This document shows, piece after piece, positions 24,162-36,477 of a stretch of DNA of 64,000 bases; the first letter of the stretch is position 1, and the number at the start of each line of letters is the position of its first letter. The notes below the pieces were generated by a model. That model ran no database searches. It saw nothing but the letters and a program-made list of their open reading frames with translations, and had not been told where the DNA came from. Origin of the DNA: Rhyzopertha dominica (taxonomy: Eukaryota > Arthropoda > Insecta > Coleoptera > Bostrichidae); the NCBI GenBank assembly GCA_025024175.1, contig QCXZ01000041.1, positions 10,659,786 through 10,723,785 of the forward strand, in the 5' to 3' direction. A program made the position numbers and the translations under genes.

Positions 24162-25667
24162 ATGTATTTGTAAATATATATGTAGGTACAGTTGAATTAT
24201 AAAATTGTATATAATGCGTACCTATTTGTAAATATATGTACAGTTGAAATTAGAATGGTCATTTGAATTTCCTTACCCTTTTAGTGCATAAACTATAACG
24301 AATATCATGTATATCAGTGCGTTTTAGAAATATCATGCAGAATGAATTTTGTCGATATAAGTAGTCTTGATATCCAATTATAATTTTATATTGCATTGCT
24401 AAATTACCATGGGAGGTCAAAAAATGGAATATTGACGGTGAAAGTAAAGAAATGTTTTTATATTAGTATTACCCCTCCTACTCTATTCTGTATTCTGTGG
24501 TCATCACCCCATATAATTTACTACAATACAACAGTTAGATTGGGATTAAGTTTTCTCGTAGCTAGAATGTAACTGTGTATCGAACCATGTGTCAAAATAC
24601 ATCGTGGATATTCTTAACTTGCAGGATAATTTTACATGCTTTCAGTCAATGTTTTGCAAAAGAATCTTCAATGGAGTCTTCTTGGCCTTTTTCTGAATGG
24701 CTAGCTAGCGCTGTCGCGATCTATAAGTACACATATTGTAAAACAATCTTTCAGTATATTTTTATTTGGTTGGGGTGGCCTGCAAATCAACTGATATGAA
24801 AATATGCACGATAATGCAATACATGTTATATGATTTTGATTCAGTACATTACACAAACTTAATCTTTCTGGCTTTCACCTAATAGTTTATCTTCAATTGC
24901 TAGAATAGATAGGTTGCTTAATCGATTCCGAATCATTGTCGATCTAAGATAATTTTTAGCTTTGAGAAAGTCTTTTCTCAGATACAAGTGATACGGGCAA
25001 CGTTAATAATATTCTCAATGAAATTGCAGTGTTCATAAAATGTAAATATTAGGTCATTATCAAAAGGAAACTGCAAAATGCTTTGTTGCCTTCGGGAAAA
25101 TGTTACGCGAATGTGATCCCAACTTGCTTTAGAAGCCGCCAAAGTGTCTTTGCCCCATTGCTAAAGTCCTTAGATAGATAAAGTACCTCAATTGTCCACC
25201 AGGGCAAAATATTAGCAAGAGATGGGAGAGGGAACCAAACCAATCAAATTTAACATTAAAAACTATAAAACTGTCAGATTTAAAGTTCTAATGCATCAAA
25301 CGCAATGCAAATTACCTAGGGAAAAGTCAAACAGCGTCAGAGCCTGCTATCTGCCAGTTCTTTAATCCTTAAGGTCAGGTTTGATAGTTTGGTTCACCCT
25401 GGCATCTCCTTTATAAATATTTAAATTTTCCTTCGCAATTTTTCCCTAAAATGGCGGACTATTGCAGTACTTTATCTATCTATGAACTTTATCCAATGCA
25501 GTGGTACAGCGTCACCTACTACCAACATGAAGTACGCAGTTGCCGTCAAAATGGTGTCGTATTCTTTCTGCCTTATTTCCTTCACTGTAGAGGTAAGCAG
25601 ACGTTCATATTTGGTATACTAATAATATTTAAGTTAACTTAACCAGTCGTTGTCTAGCACTAACTAA

Positions 25668-25873
25668 CCTTTTTTTTGTCAAATTGGCCGTGATAAAACT
25701 CTATTATATGTTACTGTTACATTGATATTTGACAATATTTTACATTATTTATTGCAAAAATTCTAAATTGATAATAATGTAATATTCATATAAATGAGTA
25801 TGCCAGCATAGGTACTCATTTACATGAATATTCTATTATTAGTATTTATCACAGCCAATATGATAAAAAAAAT
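25668..25873. mobile_element. Foldback MITE
   Basis: The ends are inverted repeats: tttgtcaaattggccgtgat near 25677 against atcacagccaatatgataaa near 25848, with few mismatches. An inner pair (aatattcatataaatgagta against tactcatttacatgaatatt) brackets a short loop. No ORF. The element is absent from the collinear part of unit 3. Confidence 0.65.
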
Positions 25874-25914
25874 GTTTAGTCAAGCAGTGACAATGTGAAT
25901 TCAATTGCAATTAT

Positions 25915-26252
25915 CTGGGGAAGGGTCNATTTTAGCCGCATGAACAAGGATATCTTTTTTTGTTTACATGGCCCCCTCCCGCCTCCCCCCTTCATAATAT
26001 TTATTTAAAAAATGTGGGCATCATTTTAACGGCTTCCACTTCATATAATAATAGCCAAAATTTGATGAAATTATATATCAACCAGTCTAAGAGATATTTT
26101 TGAAAAACTATTTCTCTTCCGCCATGTTTAAGAGACAATATCCCAGTAGGTGGCCGTTATTTCAGAAAAAGTTATAGGGTAAAATAGTATTATTTTTGCA
26201 TCAGTTTTCAGATTCTGAGAGGTTGGCCACATAATGCGAGACACCCTGTATA
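25915..26252 (-). mobile_element. Possible DNA transposon fragment ending caccctgtata
   Basis: The segment ends gcgagacaccctgtata, the reverse complement of the tacagggtg-type terminus seen at 4431. It includes a pyrimidine-rich stretch and one N near 25928. No transposase frame is visible. Confidence 0.35.
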
Positions 26253-26801
26253 CCTACATTTGTTCAAGTGTCGGATGTAACGTTAAAATTTAGAGACAGA
26301 TAATTTCGGAAAACATATTTTAAGAGACGAAATAAATGATGCGCACACATTTCAAGCGTAAAATATATTTAGGTACCTAATGTTAAAATAAGGAAACAAA
26401 TAAATTTGCGCAACATATTTTTAGAGACGAAATATTAGAGTCGTGTTTAATTATTTGTGTGAGACAAAAACTCAACAAATAAATAAATTCGGGAAACATT
26501 TAAATTATGTGGGAGTTGCTACATATTTCATAATAGGAATAAAATATGAATGCTTATTTTATTTTTGAATAAGAATTCCATTTTATTGAACAGCAACAGC
26601 AGTATTATGCAGCGAATCATAAAAATAGAATGTATTCAAATGATACACAAAACCTTGTGTCGTAGAAAGCGGTAAAACGACTCTTCATAGTCAAGCTACA
26701 TTGTTTTTATACTTAAATACCTATGATATTATCACTAATTGCTGTTGTTGAGCGAAATATACGGTACATTTTAAGTCATCTAGCAGAATATTTAAGTTAA
26801 A

Positions 26802-26810
26802 TATAAATAG
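26802..26810 (+). promoter_or_regulatory. TATA-like motif upstream of CYP4-like gene
   Basis: TATAAATAG lies 195 bp upstream of the P450 ATG. The motif is not kept in the other three upstream copies, so it is only a candidate. Confidence 0.3.
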
Positions 26811-26996
26811 TAAAGCCGTTAATTGTTTTAATGGATAATAAATTAGCATCCCGTCTAAAAATATGCACTTTTGCATTTTGTGCCATATACATATGCAAAC
26901 ATGTCGGCCTCCAAAAGACGAAAACAATATGTTTATAATGATTATGAATCGCGCAGTTATTCTGCAGTCACACGACACATCCCATGCTCTGCAGCC

Positions 26997-27159
26997 ATGG
27001 GGATTGTTTCATTATTGCTTGCCATTGCACTAATAGTGTATTACCTTTGGCGTAAGTGGACCAATGGAAGGGCACTAAATATGTTGAAGGACATTCCGGG
27101 ACCATTCGTAATACCTTTCGTTGGAAGTGTATTTCTTATCAAACTTGCGGACAACACAA
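26997..27159 (+). CDS. P450 exon 1 (membrane anchor and hinge)
   Basis: ATG at 26997, then a hydrophobic anchor (IVSLLLAIALIVYYLW), basic WRKWTNGR and the proline-rich hinge IPGPFVIPFVGS. Ends at donor a|gtaagag. An upstream in-frame ATG (26901) exists, but its leader is not kept in frame in the other copies, so I chose 26997. Confidence 0.85.
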
Positions 27160-30100
27160 GTAAGAGTAAAATTACAGCACAACTATAGTATAACTATCAA
27201 ATTGCTTCAGTAGTAGTAAGCTTTTGCCTAGTAAAACGTTAGACTTGATATCTCTCGTGATGGAAAGATCAACTTATAAATTGGGTATTTGCCATGTATT
27301 TATATTTTATTAAATTGCATAGTAATAGGTAGCATCTAATCCACAAAACAGCCGTGACAGCGTATAAATTCGAAAAAATGCATCGTAAGGTGTATATTTA
27401 ATATTAAAAATGTGAGTATTTAAAGGGACCGCCAAAACGCGAACATATTGGCCGTGACGTCAGGTCTCTTGTAAATGGCCGCTTGTTTACATCTGGGGTT
27501 AGCGCGTCACGCGTCGACCTCAGCCCGTCAATTTATCAATTTGTTGTTTGCGTTCATTTCGTGACAAGCGAATTAAAATACACCAAGAAAAAGTGAAATA
27601 CTTATGAGTTATGACTACTGAAGGCATGAAGGCATGTTCATTATTATGGAATTTGTGTACAGCGACGAGCGGTTCAACGCGGCGGAGATGAAGAACGTAA
27701 AAGCAACAGCATAAGTGAGCTTTTTATGAAAACGTAGCATTGATAATTTGATTACAGTGGGTTGTGGGAAACATACTATTTGTGAACATAAAATTGTAAG
27801 AATCAAAAATGTACCTTAAACATGACATTTATTTTAGAGGTCAGAGTAAATATGAATTGAATTTATTTTCGGGGCTCTTGCGGCTCGTTTCCGGTCTGTC
27901 TAACAGTCGAATATATGGGGAACAACGTCGTTCTTTATTATAACATTTTCCTCTATCAACTTAAAACGCATATAATTTTTCATATGCTCTTCAAGCTAAA
28001 CAAAATGTAAACTGAATGGTAAACACTTATAACCCCAAAAAGAATAATAAAACCTACAGTTACGAATTAAGATGATCTGCATAACAGAAAAACAAACGTT
28101 GCGATTTCGGCATATCACGTCTAGGGGCCTTAAACAACTTTTTCATACGTTGGTAATCTCGAGGAACGGTTACAAAAATTTTGTTAGGTGTACTGACTGA
28201 AGTACCTTTATAACCATGTATAAAACAACACTTGTTTTATTTTCCATACATAATAGATGCTTGTAAAACTACACAAATCACTGTTTGATGCGACCTCTTA
28301 CACCGTCCTTTCAATGAGCACCACACAAAAGCTTTTCCAATACAAGAATGATACTACAGCATTAAACAGCACGCTCCTCGGTAATGTTTACATGACACTT
28401 GACGTCACGAGTTGAATAACCTTGGATAGAAGCGTTTTGGCGGTAACTCCTAAAATTCGAATTTCAGACCTGATATTCTCTAGCTACAAATATTTTTTTT
28501 TGTTTTTTTTTAACATGGCGTACGATATATATGCACTTCAAGATTCATTTTACGTAATTTTTAAAAATAGTGATAATACCCAATTATGCAGTGCCTGCTC
28601 TATGGGGTGGCCATTTCCAAGTCCAAGATGCGTGTGGAACGTATATTTGTGTTTGTTTAATATTTGATTTCTTTTTTGTATCTGTTTGAGCTTGCTAATG
28701 TATAAATGTATGGTAGTTCATATCTGTAATATTCTGTAAATAATGGAACATTAAGTAATTAAAAAATTATAACCCCTTCCCTTTCATTTTGCAGATATTA
28801 TAACAAGATGTAATGATTTAAGCCAGACATATGGACAACACGTAAAACTATTTGCAGGAAATAGAGCGATGCTGATATTGAGCGATTCATTAGATACTAG
28901 CACTTTTCTTAATCATCCCGAGACTTTATTTAAACCAGACCTTTTATACCATGATTTCACGAATATGCTTGGTAACGGCCTAATAACAGCAAATGGTGAC
29001 AGAATAAAGTAACACTACGTTTACCTCTGTTATAAGCTTGACTATTGCAGGAAAAATTTGGCATAACCACCGCAGGGCTTTGTACAAGGCATTCAGTACC
29101 ATTCGCATCAATGCCCAAATTGGTATTCAGCAAAAGGAAGCAGAAAACCTCATCTTGGCGTTGTCAACATCTACAAATTCAGATATCGATCTTGAGCCAA
29201 TAATCCATAANCACTCCCTGAAAGCCAACGCTGGTGCGCATATTTTATATTTGTTAATATTTCTCTTTAATAGGTGGTAAGATTTAAAATATTTTTCGTA
29301 TATCCGTCCTCCTTTGGTTCTTTCATGACNGATTTCTATTTTTGAGTTATTCTACACAACTTAATGTAATGTATACGTTTTCTTTCTTGACGCATCAGAT
29401 TATATTGTGTTTCGACGGCCGAAATAAATCGGTCATTTTAAGTTTTTAAGCAATATTTTGTTAGATGTAATTTGTTGAAGTATAAATGTTTTTAGCACAA
29501 ACAATCTTTCTCGTTAGGTAAAACAAGCAACATTCGTTGTCATTTTTTCAAATTAGAGCTACAACAACAAAGAACTGTTAAATGTACAGTTTTTCGATGT
29601 TTAGGAGGGCGATCTCGGAAACTAGCGAAGATAGAAGAAAGATGAAATGAGGATAGATTTGCAGTCTTGTGAACCTAATCTAAAGCACCTTTTGGATTTT
29701 TTAAATTTCAGAGCGTACTAGATGTAAAAATACAAATTTTGCCAATATCTTTGTCTTCCTCTAACTCATCTACTTTTTTATTTCACATAAAGGATCTAAT
29801 ATAAAAGTAGTAGAAAACGATGTCGCCAATTAGATAATGACATTCAATTTTGCAATTAAACTGAGATTTTCTAGATGTGATATAAGCTTACCCTTTTTTA
29901 GATATAAACCATAGTTGGTCACGGCTTCAAAGAATTGGGCATTTTTAAGCTTCCCAATGATATAAAACTTAATATGATCGTTGGTACAGAGCACCGTCGC
30001 ACGCCGAACATCAAAACATACATTTGAAATTAACAATGATTATCAATAAGATGATGGATATTTCTGCTTTATTCCTTTTTAACGTAGTTAGCCAAGTACA

Positions 30101-33100
30101 AATGAAAACAAATTAATTATGTGTGAGTCCGTCTACCCTTTATACCTACTTTACTTTTAATTTGATATTTTTTTAACGGAGTATGTATGTTACAAAATGT
30201 ATTTCAAAATCCAACGCGTTAAGAAGGCAAGTTGCGGCAGATGTAGGAATGTCGCAGCCCACTGTTGTAAGAATATAAAAAGCAACCCATTTTATTCATA
30301 CAAATTTGTTTACGTCTTGTTCTTCGTGCTCATACAACATATCATTTTATATTATATATGTGTCTACATTTCTTCCGAATATATAAATTATTATTATTAT
30401 TGCCACAAAATTATAGGGGTGGTGTGAACAATAAGTCATTTTTATTTCAATTACGGATTGCAGTTTGACCAAAATCTAATGAAGTGAAAGTGACTTATTT
30501 TTTACGACAATTAGCAAGACAGCCATACATTAATGCAAAAGAAAAAATATCCAATCAATCTCTCGTCAAAGCTGCGGTTTCAAAAAAGTTCCATTTGTGA
30601 CAAGTATTGTCGGATTCAGCTGATGACACAAAAAAAAACATTGACATTCCTTTAAACGGTGTACACTAGCACAGAAATAAGAATCTATCATGATATTACG
30701 ATGATTAAATAATTCCTATTACTTCTATGTACAAGTAATCTTCAAATTTATGTTTATATTTCTTATGTGTTAGTATTCTTGTAGACTATTTTGTTGCTTA
30801 CAGAAAGTTTTTTTGAATATTCCATGGATATGAAGTCACTTTCAGATGTCTATAAAATTATTTCAAGGTAGGTGCGTGTAATGATACTAGACTTCCTTGT
30901 ATACGGCAAACACTTTTAAGTCTTTATGAATCTTTATTTCAGATTGAGTGAGATCATAGGTCTTAAACTGAGCAATCCGTTGTACAGATCTGATTTTCTA
31001 TTTTACCTAACAGCGCTAGGAAGGGAATGTAAGATGCTTTTTTCAAAAGCGCATTCGTTTGCGGAGAAGGCAAGTATATTTTTATCATTTTTACTGACCT
31101 TAACTTTATTAATTTAGTTAAAGAAGGGTTTCTAGCGCTACGAAAATTAATGTAATAAATCGTTTCGTTCTATGATTTTTACTTTAAATATTTGTAGGTT
31201 ATCCAAAATATCTGTAGAATGCTCTTATATTTTCAGGTCATTGAGCAAGGCAAATTCAAACTAAAAAACGCTGATTACAGTGGGAACTATAACAGTAAGT
31301 ATATTCGTGATTAAGTTGAAATTGTTCATCTACAAAATCAGAAATGATGCATTCGTAAGAAAAATTAATGACGATGAATTGGTGGAAAGACAGAAACTAT
31401 TATGTACCATAAGTTCAGTAAATCCACAAGAGAAGAAACAAGGTAGATGTAAGTAGACAATTGCACATAGAATCTTATATTTCGCTCCTTACTTAGAAAA
31501 CATAAATAAACTTCAAAATTAGTTCTAAAACTTTTTTTGCCAAAGACATATTTTTCGCGACACATCTGTAACCACCGATTCGTTTGGCCTGATACAAATG
31601 TGTTTTTGGCCAACTAGAATAATTGCCTGACGTTCAATGACAATTTTAGATTTGATATTCGCAAATATATAATGCGTTAGGAGCGTTCAAGTGTTTGGTC
31701 CTCATGCCTCAAATCATTTCCTTGCAACCTGCCTGGTTGATTTTGACGTACCCAAGTCATTGTCTCCGCCCTGGTTCCACAGATCTGTCATGCGTATTAA
31801 CTTCTCAAATACTTTATTTTCAAATGATACCTTTTCACAATGTTTTTCAAATGAACGATATTGATGAAATAATAGCTTTTTAAAATGGAAATGTCTCTGC
31901 GCTAATTGAGGAGTGGGCTCTAGAGAAGCTCACCAAATATCACAAACGCAAAAACTATGCTCTTTACACCACAGATACGATAAGAACTACAAGCAACTTC
32001 GTAATTTAGTTAATTTTGCGATATGTCAGGAGAAATCTGCTTAACTCAACTTCAGTTTCAGTTTCAAAACTGTTATGGCAGGGATAAATGGAAAAATCGA
32101 AAATAACTAAATATTGTTAAAAATAAGTTATTTCCATCTCTACCCACCTAGCAGATCCCAAAGCGCTCAACTGCTGCTGTTGAAAGAAAACCAGACAATT
32201 ATGACGCTTTAATTGATTAATACCAGAGGGGGCTGTAGTTCAATGTTTCAGCTGGAATTTGTTAATGAATCAGCTGTTCTTAATACTATCAGATTTATCA
32301 AATCTAATGCACTTGGTATAGTATCACAGTTTTCAAAAACTAATATAATAGGATATCTAAGTGAACCGTAAAACTGCTTTGAATGATGTTATGGACAATC
32401 TCGTTCGAACTTGGGATTCTGAATCATTAAAGTGTCCTAGTCCCTTTTTGTATATCTGGGAAATATCCCGCTTCCATTTGATACTAAATAATTGTAGGTA
32501 TCACCTATATGCTGAGGGCATGCAGATATCGAGGTTGGCAAAAAACATGTTTTTTTTAATTAAACAAAACAAACAGTTTTTTTAACTAATCATGTTTAAA
32601 TTGTTTTAAACATGTTTTTTTCTTACTTAGTTGAAAACATGTTTAAAACGTTTTAAACACTTTTAAACATGCACTCTCATGCAAATTACTATGCGTATTA
32701 GTGAAAATAAATACGAGTAGATGACGCAAAACGTAGCAGTTGTCTAAAATTCCCTGGGTGACTACGATTACCTGTTGTCATTTGAATTCGATGTATACGA
32801 CGTTTACGCGACAATTTTAACAAAGAGAACAGGAACCGACCTTGTATGTTTGAAGTTTAAAGTTCAACAATTACAATGACCGGTAGGAGGAATATTGCAG
32901 TGTGGAATTACTTAGACAAATTTAAGGTGCAAAATAGTAGAATGCGAGCTCGATGCAAGAAGTGCAAAAAAGATATGCTTGCACTAGTAAAAATATTTTA
33001 TTTCTTGTTTATTGTTTTTTTATTCCCAAGTCCTGATAACTATTTATTCTATTATGCTAAATATATAATTATCTAGTAAGTACTGAAAGAACGTCTTATT

Positions 33101-36100
33101 TATTGTTTTGTTGTATTGTACCAGAAATACAATTTTTTATGTTATGATAAGCTTAAGATTTTTATTTGTTGTTTTGAAATTATTGTAATTTATAGCCACA
33201 GAAAAAATATTAAGTTTATTATGAATTTCTATAACTGTTATATCGATAAAAACTGGGCCTGGTTTTGAATTCAATTCATTTTACGCAAATGTAAGGTGAC
33301 ATTATGTAGATATGTAATTACTAATAATCCTGTTTATCTATTTCTGGAGGGTAAACGAGCATAATAGTAATAATTAATGAATATCATACAATAGTCGTAA
33401 AAAACACTGTTTAAAACATTAGTAAAAAACACTGTTTAAAACAAATGATTTAAACATTTTGTTTTAAACATTTTGTTTTAATCATGCCAACCCTGGCAGA
33501 TATACAGCTATTTTAGACAGATAGATCTTCCTCATGCTGTGGGTGACATATTCACAAAAATTTTCAGTTTAAAATAGGAAAGGATTTGTCGTCATGTGGA
33601 ACCACATAAAAATACCTATCTGGGTGACAATTGATAGCACACTGCGGTTTACGAAGTATGTATCTTAAAATAGAGCGGAGTTTCTAATATAATATATCCC
33701 TTTAGTTTAAAGACGATGTTTAAAATCTTTGATGCAGCACCGTAATAATTATAACGCACTTAAATTTTATTGACGCGGTTTAGGTTCCTTGCTTTGGCGC
33801 TGCTGATGTAAGAAGTACAAAACTGCTGCATACCGTTAATATTCGAGAACTTAGTCAGCTGTTATGACTTAATCGCCGATGATTACATATGGATTAATTT
33901 TTCCATAAAGTTTTAATATCTTAACTACCTTTGTACTGTTACCGAAAAATACCATTCAGAACGGATATCCATAACCTAAATTTAAGCAAAAAAGAACACT
34001 CCCATCGTAGTAGCTAGACACCGCAACCAATTATTCAAACGACAATTCTAGTATCGAAAAGCGGCCAATTTCAACAGTTTTGCTAAATGGAGTAAATTAT
34101 AGTGCAGTTAAAAATATACTAAAGAGTTGTTAAATAAATATCGTTGGTTCCTTGTGCTCTGTCGAAGTGGCTGTCTTATTTTACCTTTACCACCATTCTT
34201 GATTTTTAGCTGTCGTGGACCTCCTTCTTAACTCCAGGATGAGTACGCAAGATTTAGTAGACGAAATATTTACATTTGCTGTAGCGGTAAGAATATTTAT
34301 CTGCATATAATTAGGAACTTGCATGATTTTTCTCACTCTAATTTTTTTCATATGAAGTTCTCCTAATGTAGAAAACGGCGAGTAATTGTTTTTTTCTTGT
34401 TCTTCTGTATACTAAAAATAAAATAAAATCTTTTGAAAGAAATTGGCGGTTTTGAACTCGAGTTCAAACGTGCCGAGGTTGGCTGAATACAAAATTGCGT
34501 CACGCAACAGTAACGAGGCCCCGCCCACCAAGGGCGCTCGCTGCATGAAGTATCTCAAATGGAATTACTGTGCATTACTGTAGCGTGGCCTCACCGTCCG
34601 CCGCAGCAGTTTGCGCGCCATTATTTTGGTTTAACTTAAATCCGGGAAGCTATTCAACAACTAATCACCGTAAATGAAAATCACTGAAATTGTAATTTTT
34701 TTCTCTATTTTTAAGACAATAAATTTCTTATGCAAGTTCCTAATTATCAATAATGGTGTAATATAACATATCATTTCGTAGAGCACAGACACTTCTACGA
34801 TGGTGATATCTACTTCACTCATACTACTAGCACTTCATCCCGCAATTCAGGTATTTATGTGAAGAAACGTGCACCAGACAGGCTGCGCTGCCGCCAAAGA
34901 TATTCGAAGATACATTGTAAAAGCCAATTCCATTTAAATCCAACGGATGGGAAGTATTGTATCGAAAAAAAATTTCAAAAATTTTTATTTGCTTATTCGT
35001 TTTAAAATGGTCGAACACGCAAAAAAAACAAAATTTGAGCAAAAAAAAATTCTTGTCTGTGTGTCTGTGGTTTTGTTTGTGGACGCGATAACTTTCGAAA
35101 GACTTAATATGTGAACTTGAAATTTGGCAAACGTATAAATCTCAACTAGCCAAAGGACCTGTTGTTTGTGGGGTAAGTAGTGTATCTGGAAGAGGGCAAA
35201 ATTGGGGGGTAACTACCCTTTTTGCAAAATTACTTCCACATCCAACGGATGGAAAGTGTTGAATCGCGAAAAAAAATTTCAAAATTTTTTATTTGCTCAT
35301 TCGCTTTAAAATGGTCGAAAACGCAAAGGAACAAAATTTAAGCAAAACAAAATTTCTTGTCTGTGTGTCTGTGTGTCTGTGTCTGTGGTTTTGTTTGTAT
35401 ACACGGTAACTTTCGAAAGATTTAATATATGAACTTGAAATTTAGCAAACATATAAATCTCAACTACCCAAAGCGACCTATTGTTTGTGGGGTAAGTACG
35501 GTATCGGGAAGGGGGCAAAACTGGGAGGTAACTACCCTTTTTGCAAATTTTTATCTTTTTATATTTTTTCGTTTTAGTATGTGATTAGTAGTATAACTGC
35601 GAGTATTATTCATTCTTATAAATTCTCGGTGCAGCAAACTGTTTAGAATATATTAGCAAAAGAAAGCGTCACTTAAAGAAAACGGTTTTTCCTAATATCT
35701 CCGAATGTACTCAATATATTCAAAAACTGAAAATGCCATCAGATAGGAAATAAAATTTCTCACAAAAAGTTTCTTAGAAAATTTATTCAAAATTTTTACA
35801 TTTTCGAAATATTTCCAAAAAACCTATTTTGGTCCCTGCTCGTACGATTTTTTTTAAATTTTGGTATTATATATAAAATCAAATTTCTGATCAGAAAGCA
35901 CTCTTGTAATTTTTTGTTAAGTTAATAATTTTCCAGTTATTTAAAAAAAGATTTTAAAAATTTTATGTATTTTTGCTAATATCACGAGAACTGTTTGTCT
36001 GTGTAGAGAGAAAAATACTCAAAACCTGATTACCCGTTTAGACCAATTGTATATGCCTTTCAGGATAAGCTGCTTGAAGAGATATTATATGTACTGGGAC

Positions 36101-36445
36101 CTCAACAACCAGTAGGTATAGAAAACGTAAAATACTTGGAATATACACAAATGGTTATTCTTGAAACCTTAAGATTGTTCCCAGTTGTACCGTTTTATGG
36201 TCGACAGAACCCATCTGACGTACAATTAAGTAAGAACCGAAATACTTGTCATTTATAGCGTATTTTATGCATAATGCTACTCTATCAAACCTGCCTTTTT
36301 AACATTTATATTATTTTTCGATTCGGTGACAAGCTGCAGTTAAAACTGCTATTAAAATCAAAAAAGTATATATTGTAGCCATAACCAAGAAAGAAAGAAA
36401 TCTTGATGCAACACACACACACGCACGCACGCACGCACGCACGAT

Positions 36446-36477
<32 letters not shown>

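Larger units (their letters stand above)
24162..26801. other. SIAH-P450 intergenic region, unit 2
   Basis: About 2.6 kb of non-coding DNA. From about 24560 part is homologous to unit 3 (about 62110 onward), and from about 26280 to the P450 5' flank. It contains a foldback MITE (25668-25873) and a transposon-end-like segment (about 25915-26252). ORFs at 24575 and 25451 are not protein-like. Confidence 0.55.
11704..27250 (+). repeat. Segmental duplication, copy 1
   Basis: From about 11704 (ttaaaatattataaagtagg) the sequence runs collinear with the block starting at about 47382. It covers non-coding DNA, the SIAH promoter and 5' exon, the SIAH coding exons, and the P450 upstream region and first exon. 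Shared landmarks include the foldback at 18.6-19.2 kb, the 5'-UTR exon, and P450 upstream DNA (catgctttcagtcaatg at about 24635 and 62195). Insertions unique to this copy lie at 12660-12901, 13504-14357 and about 25668-25873, and an extra RING exon is present. Confidence 0.85.

Noticed and set aside
26871..26996. N-terminal extension of the P450 starting upstream of 26997
   Set aside because: The leader is not kept in frame in the other three copies, and the anchor directly follows the 26997 ATG as normal for P450s.
28422..28667. 81-codon ORF in P450 intron 1
   Set aside because: Begins inside the TIR element end and shows no P450 or transposase similarity.
31342..31358. Frameshift making the P450 a pseudogene at exon 6/7
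   Set aside because: Using the donor at 31299 instead of 31295 restores a fully open frame; kept as an alternative-donor finding instead.
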